A DNA stretch of 48,997 nucleotides from Bifidobacterium breve (GTDB lineage Bacteria > Actinomycetota > Acidimicrobiia > Acidimicrobiales > Ilumatobacteraceae), in contig CAMDEC010000005.1 in NCBI GenBank assembly GCA_945893395.1, positions 1 through 48,997 of the forward strand. Reading direction: 5' to 3'. A model generated the notes under the pieces. It made no database searches and was not told the DNA's origin. It saw only the letters and a program-made list of their open reading frames with translations. Made by a program: the position numbers and the translations under genes. How positions within the stretch are numbered: position 1 is the first letter of the stretch; each line of letters starts with the position of its first letter. Below are positions 1 through 8,007 of this stretch, piece by piece.

Positions 1-891
1 GACGCAATTATCGCGATTGGTGGTGGCAGTGCCATGGATGGCGGCAAGGCGATTTGTTTGACGGCGAATAATTCGATCGATCTTTGGGATTTTGAATTTG
101 AAAAACCAGCCCCGAAAATTGACCGTGGTTCTGAGTTTCCGAAACTGATAACAATCCCTACAACTGCTGGCACGGGGGCCGAGACCGAAAGCACCGGCAT
201 GGTTACTGATTCGAAAAAAGCGATGAAGTTTTGTGTGTGGCACCCAAATTTAAAACCATCGCTTGCGCTTCTCGACCCTGAATTAACAATCGGTTTGCCG
301 GCGAATCTAACTGCATGGACAGGGGTCGATGCAATGGTTCACGCAATTGAATCTTTTCTGGTGCCGGGTTTTAATCCGCTTTGTGATGGTTTGGCACTCG
401 AAGCGCTGGGTCTGATTTCAACTTGGTTGCCGATTGCCGTGGCCGAGCCGACAAATTTGACCGCGCGCGGAGGCATGCACGTGGGTTCGTGTTTGGCTGG
501 CATTTCGTTTCTGAAAGGTCTTGGCCTTGTTCACGCAATCTCGCACATGGTTGGTGCTGAGTACAACACACATCACGGTCTAACAAACGCGATCATTCTG
601 CCGGTGGTGTTGCGCTTTAATTTGCCCGGCATGCAAGACAAGGTGCAACGCATGGCCCAGGCGATGAATATGCCGGATCACTCGGTATCTGGTTTTATTA
701 ATTCGGTCGAAGCGATGCTCGACGAGATCAAGATTCCAAAGTCGTTAGGCGAAATCGGCGTGCCGGCAGATTGTGCAGAACGAATCGCCGGCAAAGCGCT
801 GAAAGATTCGGCGGCGCGTACGAATCCGCGTGCTGCAAGTTTGGCCGAGGTTCAGTCGCTGACTGAAACTGCGATTGCTAAAGCACGCTAA
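1..891 (+). CDS. Iron-containing alcohol dehydrogenase, 5'-truncated by window edge
   Basis: This is a group III, metal-dependent NAD(P)-linked alcohol dehydrogenase; the substrate cannot be told from sequence. The reading frame is open from base 1, so the start lies outside the window. The first residues DAIIAIGGGSAMDGGKA hold the family's GGGSxxDxxK nucleotide-binding motif, which normally sits near residue 95, so about 80–95 residues are missing. The metal ligands are visible as GVDAMVHAIESF (Asp and His) and the two histidines of GLGLVHAISHMVGAEYNTHHG. The motif PTTAGTGAETES is also typical. About 297 residues remain and they run to the normal C-terminus. The next gene, on the opposite strand, ends 11 bases downstream. 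The family is secure; a maleylacetate reductase or lactaldehyde reductase role cannot be excluded. Confidence 0.93.
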   Translation, partial: DAIIAIGGGSAMDGGKAICLTANNSIDLWDFEFEKPAPKIDRGSEFPKLITIPTTAGTGAETESTGMVTDSKKAMKFCVWHPNLKPSLALLDPELTIGLPANLTAWTGVDAMVHAIESFLVPGFNPLCDGLALEALGLISTWLPIAVAEPTNLTARGGMHVGSCLAGISFLKGLGLVHAISHMVGAEYNTHHGLTNAIILPVVLRFNLPGMQDKVQRMAQAMNMPDHSVSGFINSVEAMLDEIKIPKSLGEIGVPADCAERIAGKALKDSAARTNPRAASLAEVQSLTETAIAKAR

Positions 892-902
892 AAATCAACC
901 AA

Positions 903-1931
903 CTATTTCTTTTTGTAGCCGCTTGGACATTTTGGATTTGCGCCGGTCACTTTTTTGGTGGTCTTGCCTTTTACGCAAGTGATGGTTGTCTTTGTTGTTG
1001 CTTTCTTGCCGCCAGTGATTGCAACTTCAGCAGACGACTGTTTTATCGCAATCATGCCGCGCTTGATCGTATATGTAACATCACCAAGTGCTCCGGCAAC
1101 TGCGGTCGCATAATAAACACGAAACACATTCGTCGAGACTTCGTATCCAGTCGGGTCGAGGCGACGAAGATCAGAACCTGAAATCTTTTGCGGTTTTGCC
1201 CAAGTGAGACCATCGTTCGAGGTCGACATATAGAGTTTTTGCACGCCATCGCCGCAACCAGGGCCGTCGGCCATGACCATCACCCAGTCGCCATCTTTGG
1301 CACGCAGAACTTCGGTGTCGACATAGCCACCTTCAAGACGCCAACCTGCTTCTTTCGTGAACGAGATGCCGTCGCTTGAAATGTAACTCGCGACTTTCTC
1401 TGGACAGTTACTGCTCAGCGTCGGTGATTCGACTACATATAGACGCACTTTGCCGTCGGGTGTGACGACAGCATCGGGTACTCCCCACGCTTTAACATTT
1501 CGCGAGACGACAAGTTCTGCTGCGGCAACAGTTGATGTGCCAACTGCCGTGCATGCCGCCGTCAAACAAGCGGAAGAAGATACAGATTTTGTGGCAGCAT
1601 TTGGAGATTCGTCAACGAAGTAGGCGCGACGATTGCCATTGGGCAGTGTGATCGCCGTGAAGTCGTTACCTAAGCGCCCCGTAACGGGCACACTCGCACA
1701 CGCACCAGCGTCGGTGCAATCACTAACAATCACTCCGGCGAGACTCGGGTGCCAAAGTCGGTCGGCGTTGCCCGTGCGTTCAACGTGTGGCGAAGCACCT
1801 GTAAGATCAAGTGACACGGCGTCTTCGGTGAGCCCCCACTCGACGACTGCACTAGCTGTTGGCACCTGCGTGACGCCCCCGACAAGCGAAAACCCGAGTG
1901 CGATTGCGAGGAACGATTTTTTGATGCGCAT
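903..1931 (-). CDS. Secreted beta-propeller-like protein with Cys/Lys-rich C-terminal tail
   Basis: I recognise no enzyme family. The product begins with a clear signal peptide (MRIKKSFLAIALGFSLVGG, then ending near TASA). The body has repeated blocks such as YFVDESP, VRLYVVESP and KLYMSTSNDGLTWAKP, reminiscent of BNR/sialidase-like propeller strands. The last ~30 residues form a distinct tail rich in Thr and Lys with two cysteines (TCVKGKTTKKVTG, then PKCPSGYKKK). I recall this tail on many exported proteins of Acidimicrobiia, where it may be a surface-anchoring or sorting tag; that function is inference. I chose the ATG at 1931 over the ATG at 1937 because a GGAGG ribosome site directly abuts the upstream ATG and is 6 nt from the chosen one. 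The product has 342 residues. It diverges from the oxidoreductase gene that starts at 1991. Confidence 0.8.
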   Translation of the reverse strand: MRIKKSFLAIALGFSLVGGVTQVPTASAVVEWGLTEDAVSLDLTGASPHVERTGNADRLWHPSLAGVIVSDCTDAGACASVPVTGRLGNDFTAITLPNGNRRAYFVDESPNAATKSVSSSACLTAACTAVGTSTVAAAELVVSRNVKAWGVPDAVVTPDGKVRLYVVESPTLSSNCPEKVASYISSDGISFTKEAGWRLEGGYVDTEVLRAKDGDWVMVMADGPGCGDGVQKLYMSTSNDGLTWAKPQKISGSDLRRLDPTGYEVSTNVFRVYYATAVAGALGDVTYTIKRGMIAIKQSSAEVAITGGKKATTKTTITCVKGKTTKKVTGANPKCPSGYKKK

Positions 1932-1978
1932 GGTCATCCTCCAAAATTTGCAGTACGCCTTTGAGTAGATACTAGTTG

Positions 1979-1984
1979 TATTGT
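1979..1984 (+). promoter_or_regulatory. Candidate leaderless -10 element TATTGT
   Basis: TATTGT fits the actinobacterial TANNNT -10 form and ends exactly 6 nt before the ATG at 1991, which would place transcription start on the start codon. No Shine-Dalgarno sequence precedes that ATG. The same spacing recurs at several other genes in the window. Confidence 0.4.
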
Positions 1985-1990
1985 TTGACT

Positions 1991-2746
1991 ATGAAAATAG
2001 GTGTGCAACTTTGGCCACAGGCCACAAATATCAAAGAAATGCGTGCCGCGTGGCGCACGGCAGATGCAATGGGTGTCGACAGCATTTGGACTTGGGATCA
2101 TTTTTATCCGCTTTCGGGTGACCCAGAGGCGACACACTTTGAGTGCTATTCGTTGCTATCAGCGATGGCTGCTGACACATGTCATGCGCAGATTGGGGCG
2201 TTGGTTTCGTGTTTCACTTATCGCAATCCGCAATTGTTGGCCGATATGGCGCGCACGATCGACCACATCAGCGAAGGACGCTTCGTGCTCGGCGTCGGTT
2301 CGGGTTGGTTTGAACGCGACTACAAAGAATACGGATATCACTTCGGCACGGCGATCGAGCGATTGAAATTGCTCGAGGCTGGGTTGCCTGTGATTCAAGA
2401 GCGACTGGCGAAATTGAACCCGCAACCGGTGCGCGGAAAAATGCCGATCATGATTGGTGGTGGTGGCGAGAAAGTTACGCTGCGACTTGTTGCGCAATAC
2501 GCCGATCAATACAACTATTTTGGCCCACCAGAGAGTTACGGCAAGAAAATAAAGATCCTTGATGAATGGTGTGCGAAAGTCGGACGAAACTCGCGTGAAA
2601 TCGAACGCACAGTGGCGATTTATCCGAAAGAAGTTACGCCTGAAATTTTCGAACAATACAAACAGGTTGGCGCCGAGCATGTGATCTTGGCCTGCAGTGG
2701 TCCGTTTGATTTTGGTGATCTCGAAAAACTTTTAAGCTGGAAGTAA
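1991..2746 (+). CDS. Luciferase-like (LLM class) flavin/F420-dependent oxidoreductase
   Basis: A cytoplasmic TIM-barrel oxidoreductase of the bacterial luciferase-like superfamily that uses FMN or, more likely in Actinobacteria, coenzyme F420. It starts MKIGVQLWPQATN and continues with the typical strand/helix order: GVDSIWTWDHFYPL near residues 30–43, IGALVSCFTYRNPQLLADMARTID near 75–98, then RFVLGVGSGWFERDYKEYG and IMIGGGGEKVTLRLVAQYAD. The GxGxGWxxxEY block is the family hallmark. At 251 residues it is slightly short but complete. The ATG at 1991 is preferred over a TTG at 1976 because the family starts at MKIG and the -10-like element fits. The substrate is unknown and neighbours give no hint. 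Confidence 0.9.
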   Translation: MKIGVQLWPQATNIKEMRAAWRTADAMGVDSIWTWDHFYPLSGDPEATHFECYSLLSAMAADTCHAQIGALVSCFTYRNPQLLADMARTIDHISEGRFVLGVGSGWFERDYKEYGYHFGTAIERLKLLEAGLPVIQERLAKLNPQPVRGKMPIMIGGGGEKVTLRLVAQYADQYNYFGPPESYGKKIKILDEWCAKVGRNSREIERTVAIYPKEVTPEIFEQYKQVGAEHVILACSGPFDFGDLEKLLSWK

Positions 2747-2783
2747 TTCACCCCCGACGCGCTTAATGCGCGCGCTGACTAAT

Positions 2784-2789
2784 TAAACT
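2784..2789 (+). promoter_or_regulatory. Candidate leaderless -10 element TAAACT
   Basis: TAAACT (TANNNT) ends 6 nt before the ATG at 2796 and there is no ribosome binding site, suggesting a leaderless transcript. Just upstream, at about 2760–2776, is a short CGCGC-TTAAT-GCGCG inverted repeat with no T-run, too weak to call a terminator. Confidence 0.4.
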
Positions 2790-2795
2790 TGAACA

Positions 2796-4031
2796 ATGAA
2801 GCGCTTGCTGCCGTTCGTAATGTTGCAGGTTTCGAGCATCGCATCTGGCGTCGGCAACGGCATCGTGATGATCGCGGTGCCATGGCTCGTGCTAGATCGC
2901 ACGGGTTCGCCCGCCGCTGCAGGTTTGCTTGGCGCGCTTGTCAGTCTGCCCGGCATCGTGGTGTCGCCGTTCGTCGGCACGCTGATTGATCGCATCGGTC
3001 GACGCAAAGTTTCGATTTATGCAGATGTGCTTTCGGCCGTATCTGTGTTGTTGTTCGTCGTTGTCGACCGAGTTGGTTCGCTGACCTATGCATGGATCGC
3101 GGCGTTGGCTGTGCTCGGCGCCGTGTTTGATCCTGCGGGTCATACGGCGCGCAAGGCGCTGATCCCTAATGCTGCAAACGCGTCGTCAATCAAACTCGAA
3201 ACAGCGAATAGTCGCCACGAAGGTTTCTTCGCGGTGGGTTGGGCGATTGGCCCGGCAATCGGTGCGATGCTGATCAAATTTGTCGGACCAGTTGACGCAA
3301 TGTTCGCGACAAGTTTGTTGTTTCTTGTCGCTTCAATCAGCGTGATGTTGATGCGGGTTGTCGATGCGACCAACGAAACGCACGATGCAGACTCACCGCG
3401 TGAGAATTTTTGGCAAGCAACTATCGCTGGGTTTCGCGCGCTGCATGCCGATCGTGCGCTGTTTAGTTTGACGATAATTTTTATGTTCACCTCGGCTGTG
3501 TACATGCCAATCGAGATGGTGATTTTGCCGGTGCATTTTGAACGCCTCGGCGATGCCGGCGGTCTGGGTGCGACAATGACGGCGATGGCTGGCGGCATGG
3601 TGCTCGGTGCGTTTAGTTACGGCGTGATTGCTCGACGGTTTTCACGGTATACGATCTTGTGTGGAGTGATGATCGGTGTGGCTGTGACCGTTGTGCCAAT
3701 GGTGTGGTTGCCGTCGACTTTCGTTTTCGTGCTCGCCGGCTTTCTGATGGGCGCGATTTGGGGGCCGTTTAATCCTTTATGGAACACGCTGATTCAAAGT
3801 CGGGTGCCCACTGAAATGCAAGGCCGGGTTTATGGCGTGCAGATGTCGGCGCTTTACGCCGCCCCGCCGATCGGGCAAGTAGTCGTTGGCTTGGCGGTCG
3901 AAGGCTTTGGGCTGCAGCAAACTTTTGCCGTAATCGCTGTGCTATTCACTGTTGTCGCGTTGCTCACCCTCTCTCTGCCCGCCCTGCGCGACCTCTCTCG
4001 CAACACTGCGCAACCAACGACCGCGAACTAG
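2796..4031 (+). CDS. MFS transporter (drug:H+ antiporter / macrolide-efflux type)
   Basis: An integral membrane major facilitator protein of 411 residues with about 12 hydrophobic helices. The loop between helices 2 and 3 carries the MFS signature (GTLIDRIGRRKVSIYADVLS, residues about 62–81), and the middle loop is hydrophilic (VVDATNETHDADSPREN). The layout resembles MefA/Tet-V-like exporters (MFS_1/MFS_3), so efflux of a small hydrophobic compound is the best guess; the substrate is unknown. The start MKRLLPFVMLQV has no ribosome site and fits the leaderless pattern. Its stop codon (4029–4031) directly touches the stop codon of the convergent ABC exporter gene at 4032, leaving no room for an intergenic terminator. 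Confidence 0.88.
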   Translation: MKRLLPFVMLQVSSIASGVGNGIVMIAVPWLVLDRTGSPAAAGLLGALVSLPGIVVSPFVGTLIDRIGRRKVSIYADVLSAVSVLLFVVVDRVGSLTYAWIAALAVLGAVFDPAGHTARKALIPNAANASSIKLETANSRHEGFFAVGWAIGPAIGAMLIKFVGPVDAMFATSLLFLVASISVMLMRVVDATNETHDADSPRENFWQATIAGFRALHADRALFSLTIIFMFTSAVYMPIEMVILPVHFERLGDAGGLGATMTAMAGGMVLGAFSYGVIARRFSRYTILCGVMIGVAVTVVPMVWLPSTFVFVLAGFLMGAIWGPFNPLWNTLIQSRVPTEMQGRVYGVQMSALYAAPPIGQVVVGLAVEGFGLQQTFAVIAVLFTVVALLTLSLPALRDLSRNTAQPTTAN

Positions 4032-5798
4032 CTAGCCAGCCGTCTTTGTCAATTCTTCGAGCGTGCCCTCGCCGACGATCCTCGCATCCTCAATTTTGTA
4101 AACCCGATCACAATGTTGCACCGTTGACAAGCGGTGCGCCACGATCAAAATCGTTTTGAAGCCCTGCAGCGCGCGAATTGCGCTCATCACTTCGGTTTCT
4201 GTTTCAATGTCAAGACTGCTGGTTGCTTCGTCGAGCACCAAAACCTGCGGCTCGTGATACAGCGCGCGGGCGATGCCGATGCGCTGGCGCTGCCCACCCG
4301 AAACACGAGTACCACGTTCACCGACGATTGCATGCGTTTTGTCTCGCAATCCTTGAACAAACTCCCAAAGTTGCGCCGACTTTAGAGCGCGCTCGAGGGC
4401 ACCATCATCGATTTCGTTTTCAGCGATGCCGAAAGCCACATTGCGGCGAATCGTGTCGTCAGTGAGATAGATCGCTTGGGCCACGTAGCCAATCGTCGAC
4501 TGCCACTCGATGTTGTGCTCGTGCATGTTCACGCCGTCAACCAAAAGTTCGCCCGAGCTGGGTGGCAATAATCCGAGGATCACATCCACCAAGGTGCTTT
4601 TCCCCGCACCCGACGGCCCGATGAAGCCAACTGTTTCGCCCTTGCGCACAACAATGTTTACATTTCGCAAACTCGGCGCTGGTGTGTTGGCATAACTGAA
4701 TGTCAGATTTCGCATCTCAATCTTGTCGGTGAATACTGCCTGTGTCTTGACAATCTCGCTCTGTTTTTTGATGTATTCAAACTCGTTGTACAACGACTCC
4801 ACGGCGGGCAACGAATAGCGAATGTTGTTCACTAAACCAACTACTTTGTTAATTGACGGGACGAAACGCCAAGTTGCAACTACGAACAAACCCAGTAACG
4901 GAATGATTCTTTCTGGAGTGCGCCCTTGCCAAATCATCACCCAGATCACAACTATCAAACCGGTCATCGCCAACATTTCAGTCCACATCGGCACAGCAGC
5001 ACGTAAGATTCCCGACTTTAACTGGGCATCTTGCACTAGCAAATTTTGTTTTTCAAACTGAGTAGAAAAGTCATCTCCACGACTGAGCACTTGAACATCT
5101 TTTACTCCACCGAAACCCTGTAATAAAAATCTGGTGCGCGGTGGTTCTATCTTTTGTCGCAACTGCCCAAAATATTTCATCCGAGGCTTGGTTATTCGTG
5201 TATAAATCATCGTGCCGAAGATCAGCACAGACATAGTCGCAGTCGCAGCGACAGGCTCAGTGAAAAACATCAGACCGGCGACTGAACTACCAACCAAGAA
5301 TTCGGTCATCAATGCCATGAACCCCGAAATCAAACCGACTGTCATGCCAACTTCTTGCTGCACGACGTTTAGCAGTTCAGACGAATTGCGCTGCAAATGA
5401 AATGTATATGGGCGGCGCAAAAATGACTTAAAAAGCGTCGCTGCCAAATATTGCGACACAGCATTCGAAAACCGCGCTTGACGCCAACTCAAGAACAGTA
5501 CGTAGATGTTTTTGACCAAGAACGCCGCCCCCAGAAGGAGCACCGATGCACCGACCATGGTGCTAACCGACCGGATTCCGAGGCGATCAAAAATCGGCTG
5601 CAAAATCGAACTGCTACTACCAGTGCCACCCTTGCTAATGGTCGTCATTACGGGGATGACCAAGCCGATACCCAGGGCCTCAATAAACGTGCCCAACAAG
5701 ACCATCAGCATCAGCACCGGCATTGCCAGGCGCGATTTTCGCGGCAGCAGCGACCAGAGCATGCTGACAGTGCCGAGTTTCTTGGCTGGCGCGTTCAT
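4032..5798 (-). CDS. ABC exporter, permease fused to ATPase (PglK/MsbA-like)
   Basis: A half-transporter of 588 residues, expected to work as a homodimer in the cytoplasmic membrane. Residues about 25–330 form the six-helix transmembrane domain. The ATPase domain follows with Walker A GPSGAGKST (394–402), Q-loop glutamine 441, signature VSGGQ (499–503), Walker B VLVLDE (519–524) and H-loop His555. The stretch GERGTRVSGGQRQRIGIARALYH closely resembles lipid-linked oligosaccharide flippases of the PglK type, so export of a polyprenyl-linked glycan is plausible. No glycosyltransferases lie next to it. The start MNAPAKKLG has no obvious ribosome site; TAGTTT lies 9 nt upstream. Function by substrate is inference, the family is certain. 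Confidence 0.92.
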   Translation of the reverse strand: MNAPAKKLGTVSMLWSLLPRKSRLAMPVLMLMVLLGTFIEALGIGLVIPVMTTISKGGTGSSSSILQPIFDRLGIRSVSTMVGASVLLLGAAFLVKNIYVLFLSWRQARFSNAVSQYLAATLFKSFLRRPYTFHLQRNSSELLNVVQQEVGMTVGLISGFMALMTEFLVGSSVAGLMFFTEPVAATATMSVLIFGTMIYTRITKPRMKYFGQLRQKIEPPRTRFLLQGFGGVKDVQVLSRGDDFSTQFEKQNLLVQDAQLKSGILRAAVPMWTEMLAMTGLIVVIWVMIWQGRTPERIIPLLGLFVVATWRFVPSINKVVGLVNNIRYSLPAVESLYNEFEYIKKQSEIVKTQAVFTDKIEMRNLTFSYANTPAPSLRNVNIVVRKGETVGFIGPSGAGKSTLVDVILGLLPPSSGELLVDGVNMHEHNIEWQSTIGYVAQAIYLTDDTIRRNVAFGIAENEIDDGALERALKSAQLWEFVQGLRDKTHAIVGERGTRVSGGQRQRIGIARALYHEPQVLVLDEATSSLDIETETEVMSAIRALQGFKTILIVAHRLSTVQHCDRVYKIEDARIVGEGTLEELTKTAG

Positions 5799-5888
5799 CT
5801 AGCTACAAAACTATCGCAATAAGCACCAACAGCCGGCTAGGCGACCGATCTACGAGCAATGACCAGCGGGAACCTTATAAATGAAAGA

Positions 5889-5909
5889 GCCGCCGGATAA
5901 CCCGGCGGC
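5889..5909 (-). terminator. Rho-independent-like terminator of the small membrane protein gene
   Basis: A perfect 8-bp GC stem (GCCGCCGG, loop ATAAC, CCGGCGGC on the plus strand). Read on the minus strand it is followed by TCTTTCATTTATA, a T-rich tail. It lies about 70 bases after the stop of the minus-strand gene at 5982–6305 and before the ABC exporter gene, so it probably separates the two transcripts. Confidence 0.55.
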
Positions 5910-5918
5910 CCGATCACT

Positions 5919-5948
5919 AAAACGCGTAGAAAACGCGTAGAAAACGCG
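5919..5948. repeat. 11-bp tandem repeat (AAAACGCGTAG, 2.7 copies)
   Basis: Two exact copies of AAAACGCGTAG (5919–5929 and 5930–5940) plus a partial third (AAAACGCG, 5941–5948), followed by CGAATTCGAATTCG. It lies between the terminator-like hairpin and the stop codon of the small membrane protein gene, so within that gene's 3' untranslated region. No function is evident; each unit contains the palindrome ACGCGT. Confidence 0.8.
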
Positions 5949-5981
5949 AATTCGAATTCGTAAGTTGCGGAAAACCGCTGC

Positions 5982-6305
5982 TTACATTCGGAATCCCTTG
6001 CTAATCATTGAGATTACGGCATCCTTCATTGGAACCATGCCACAGATGATTGCGCCACTTGCAACGGTGCCCATCCAGCCATCCCAACCACTTAACTCGA
6101 TGCCCCAGTAGGTAAGCGGACTGTAATCAAGCACTGCCATCATCAAAATGCTGACGATGAGAGTCCAATTCGATCCAACCACTGGAATCTTTTTAATCAT
6201 TGCACCCAACCCGACGACGCCAAGAACCGAATCAACTACGGTCGTGACTGCGCCAAGCAGGATTGCTAACAGGACAAGTTGTCCAAATGCTGCCCAAAAG
6301 CCCAT
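5982..6305 (-). CDS. Small membrane protein of unknown family
   Basis: A 107-residue hydrophobic protein that I cannot place in a family. About three to four membrane segments are visible: residues 4–30 (AAFGQLVLLAILLGAVTTVV), 33–40 (GVVGLGAM), 46–60 (SNWTLIVSILMMAVL), and 80–95 (MGTVASGAIICGMVP). Charged residues are few. Expression signals are strong: AAAAAGGAG lies 7–8 nt before the ATG, a GCAGGA/TCCTGC hairpin sits just upstream, and a terminator-like hairpin follows. This suggests a monocistronic, well-translated transcript. The region upstream to the divergent HD-domain gene is about 200 bp. Confidence 0.7.
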   Translation of the reverse strand: MGFWAAFGQLVLLAILLGAVTTVVDSVLGVVGLGAMIKKIPVVGSNWTLIVSILMMAVLDYSPLTYWGIELSGWDGWMGTVASGAIICGMVPMKDAVISMISKGFRM

Positions 6306-6324
6306 ATCAATTTCTCCTTTTTCT

Positions 6325-6339
6325 GCAGGAGTTTCCTGC
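6325..6339 (-). other. Small hairpin in 5' leader, just upstream of a strong ribosome site
   Basis: GCAGGA-GTT-TCCTGC is a perfect 6-bp inverted repeat located directly before AAAAAGGAG of the small membrane protein gene on the minus strand. It could stabilise the leader or modulate access to the ribosome site. No riboswitch class is recognised. Confidence 0.35.
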
Positions 6340-6491
6340 TACAAAAAACTTAGGGATACGCAACACGCCAGGCGTGGATACCCGCCAAAAGGCTCAATTT
6401 ACGCCATTTGCTGTGACGCCAGACACGCGCGGCCCCAGGATCAGCATCGAGAAAATCACGTCCGCACAATGTCAAGTTCTCGGATCCGAAC

Positions 6492-6497
6492 TACTCT
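6492..6497 (+). promoter_or_regulatory. Candidate leaderless -10 element TACTCT
   Basis: TACTCT (TANNNT) ends 6 nt before the ATG at 6504 and no ribosome site is present. Elsewhere in this intergenic stretch (6340–6491) I see only a CACGC-CAG-GCGTG inverted repeat near 6366 and no gene. Confidence 0.4.
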
Positions 6498-6503
6498 CAA
6501 ACC

Positions 6504-7103
6504 ATGACACCTGATGCCTCAACCCAAGACAAAAACGACACGCGAGCGAAATTCACCTCGTTCGGCGAGTCGACCAAGGCCGACTGGGACAACATCATGG
6601 TGCAACTTCGAGTCACACAATCGCACGTGGCCGACAGGCTCATCGAACAACTCGAATACCTGCGCCACGACTTCGGCGGCTTTCCGGTCAATCGCCTCGA
6701 GCACTGCCTGCAGACTGCGACCCGCGCCGAACGCGACGGCCGCGACGAAGAATATATTCTGTGCGCTCTCGTGCACGACATCGGCGACAACCTCTCGCCC
6801 TACAACCACGCCGCAGTTGCCGCTGCGATTGTCGAGCCCGCGGTATCGAAAGCCAATCATTGGCTGGTCGCGCACCACGGCATTTTTCAGGGATACTTTT
6901 TTTGGCAACATATTGGATTAGACCCGAACGCACGCGACAACTACCGCGATAGTGAATACTTCGACTACACCGCCGAATTTTGCGCCAAGTATGACCAAGT
7001 TGCTTTTGACCCTGATTACAAGAGCGCACCGCTCGAACATTTTGAGCCGATTGTTCGCAAGTTCTTTGCCCCGCGCGATCGCACCAACGAAACTATTAAC
7101 TAG
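6504..7103 (+). CDS. HD-domain protein, PhnZ/MIOX-like
   Basis: A 199-residue soluble HD-superfamily protein. Metal ligands are visible: His67 (RLEHCLQTA), the HD pair His91-Asp92 (ALVHDIGD), and the His124-His125-Gly block (AHHGIFQGY). This arrangement resembles the HD proteins of phosphonate operons (PhnZ) and inositol oxygenase-like enzymes, some of which are di-iron oxygenases and not phosphohydrolases. Which chemistry applies here cannot be decided from sequence, and no phosphonate genes are nearby. The start ATG lacks a ribosome site and fits a leaderless transcript. The 3' end overlaps the convergent esterase gene by 8 bp. Confidence 0.82.
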   Translation: MTPDASTQDKNDTRAKFTSFGESTKADWDNIMVQLRVTQSHVADRLIEQLEYLRHDFGGFPVNRLEHCLQTATRAERDGRDEEYILCALVHDIGDNLSPYNHAAVAAAIVEPAVSKANHWLVAHHGIFQGYFFWQHIGLDPNARDNYRDSEYFDYTAEFCAKYDQVAFDPDYKSAPLEHFEPIVRKFFAPRDRTNETIN

Positions 7104-8007
7104 TACATGAACGCCGGACGGCGTCGGCAAGTTGGGCGATCGCCAAATAGCCGTCATCCAGCAAAATGCCATAATTCAAAAACGCATGAATCTGCCCGTG
7201 ATAGCGGACACAACTTGTCGGCACACCGAGTGCCGTTAGTTTCTGCGCATATTGCTCGCCCTCATCACATAGCGGATCATATTCGGCTGTAATCACCAAA
7301 GTCGGCGGCATCTTGGCTAACACCGCGTCGCTAGCCAACAACGGCGAAACCAACGGGTCATCAGCACTGCCTTTGCCGCCCGACAAATAGTGTCCAAAAA
7401 ACCAATCCATCGCGGCTGCAGTTAGCAACAAGCCCTCACGATTATTGCGATAACTCTCGGTGATACAACGCGCATCTGTAGCTGGATAAACAAGCAACTG
7501 CATTTTCAATGCAACACCCGAATGCTGAGCCACAAGCGTCGCCAAATTTCCGCCAGCCGAGTCGCCGCACACGACCATTCGACTCGCATCACAACCCAAC
7601 GATGCGGCGTTATCGCGCGCCCAACGAGTCGCAGCGATGCAATCTTCAAGCGGCGTCGGAAACGGAAACTCCGGCGCCATGCGATAATCAACACTCAACA
7701 CCGCCTGCCCCGACTGCACCGCGATTCGCCGACACACGTCGTCATGCGAGTCCAGCGTGCCGATCACCCATCCACCACCATGCATAAAAACACACAGCCC
7801 TAAATTTTTTTCGGCAGACGGCAGATACAAACGCGTCGGCACACCGCCCGCGTCGATATCGCGTCGCGAGAAAATCTCATAGTCACTGGGTCTGTAATAA
7901 CGCAACTGCATCTCACGCGCCTCAACGGGCGTCATCTTTTCGAGCGGCGGTTCAGGTCGCGAAGCGAGTAAGGCTAAAAAGTTTTGCGTCTGCAGATGCA
8001 ACGTCAT
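7096..8007 (-). CDS. Alpha/beta hydrolase, hormone-sensitive lipase (HSL) family esterase
   Basis: A 303-residue carboxylesterase of family IV. The oxyanion-hole motif HGGGW is at 76–80, the nucleophile elbow GDSAGGN places Ser150, and the acid and base appear in EYDPLCDEG and GQIHAFLNYG near the C-terminus. Short- to medium-chain acyl esters are usual substrates. No signal peptide is visible, so it should be cytoplasmic. Its ATG overlaps the stop of the upstream asparaginase gene by 4 nt (ATGA), so the two are probably co-translated. It converges on the HD-domain gene with an 8-bp overlap. Confidence 0.92.
   Translation of the reverse strand: MTLHLQTQNFLALLASRPEPPLEKMTPVEAREMQLRYYRPSDYEIFSRRDIDAGGVPTRLYLPSAEKNLGLCVFMHGGGWVIGTLDSHDDVCRRIAVQSGQAVLSVDYRMAPEFPFPTPLEDCIAATRWARDNAASLGCDASRMVVCGDSAGGNLATLVAQHSGVALKMQLLVYPATDARCITESYRNNREGLLLTAAAMDWFFGHYLSGGKGSADDPLVSPLLASDAVLAKMPPTLVITAEYDPLCDEGEQYAQKLTALGVPTSCVRYHGQIHAFLNYGILLDDGYLAIAQLADAVRRSCTS

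Noticed and set aside
2159-2680. 173-codon minus-strand frame opposite the luciferase-like gene
   Set aside because: It is antisense to a well-supported oxidoreductase and shows no motif, signal or ribosome site.
2760-2776. CGCGC-TTAAT-GCGCG inverted repeat as a terminator
   Set aside because: Only 5 bp of stem and no T-run on either strand.
5919-5948. Repeat cluster considered as a CRISPR fragment
   Set aside because: The units are 11 bp and directly adjacent, with no spacers and no cas genes.
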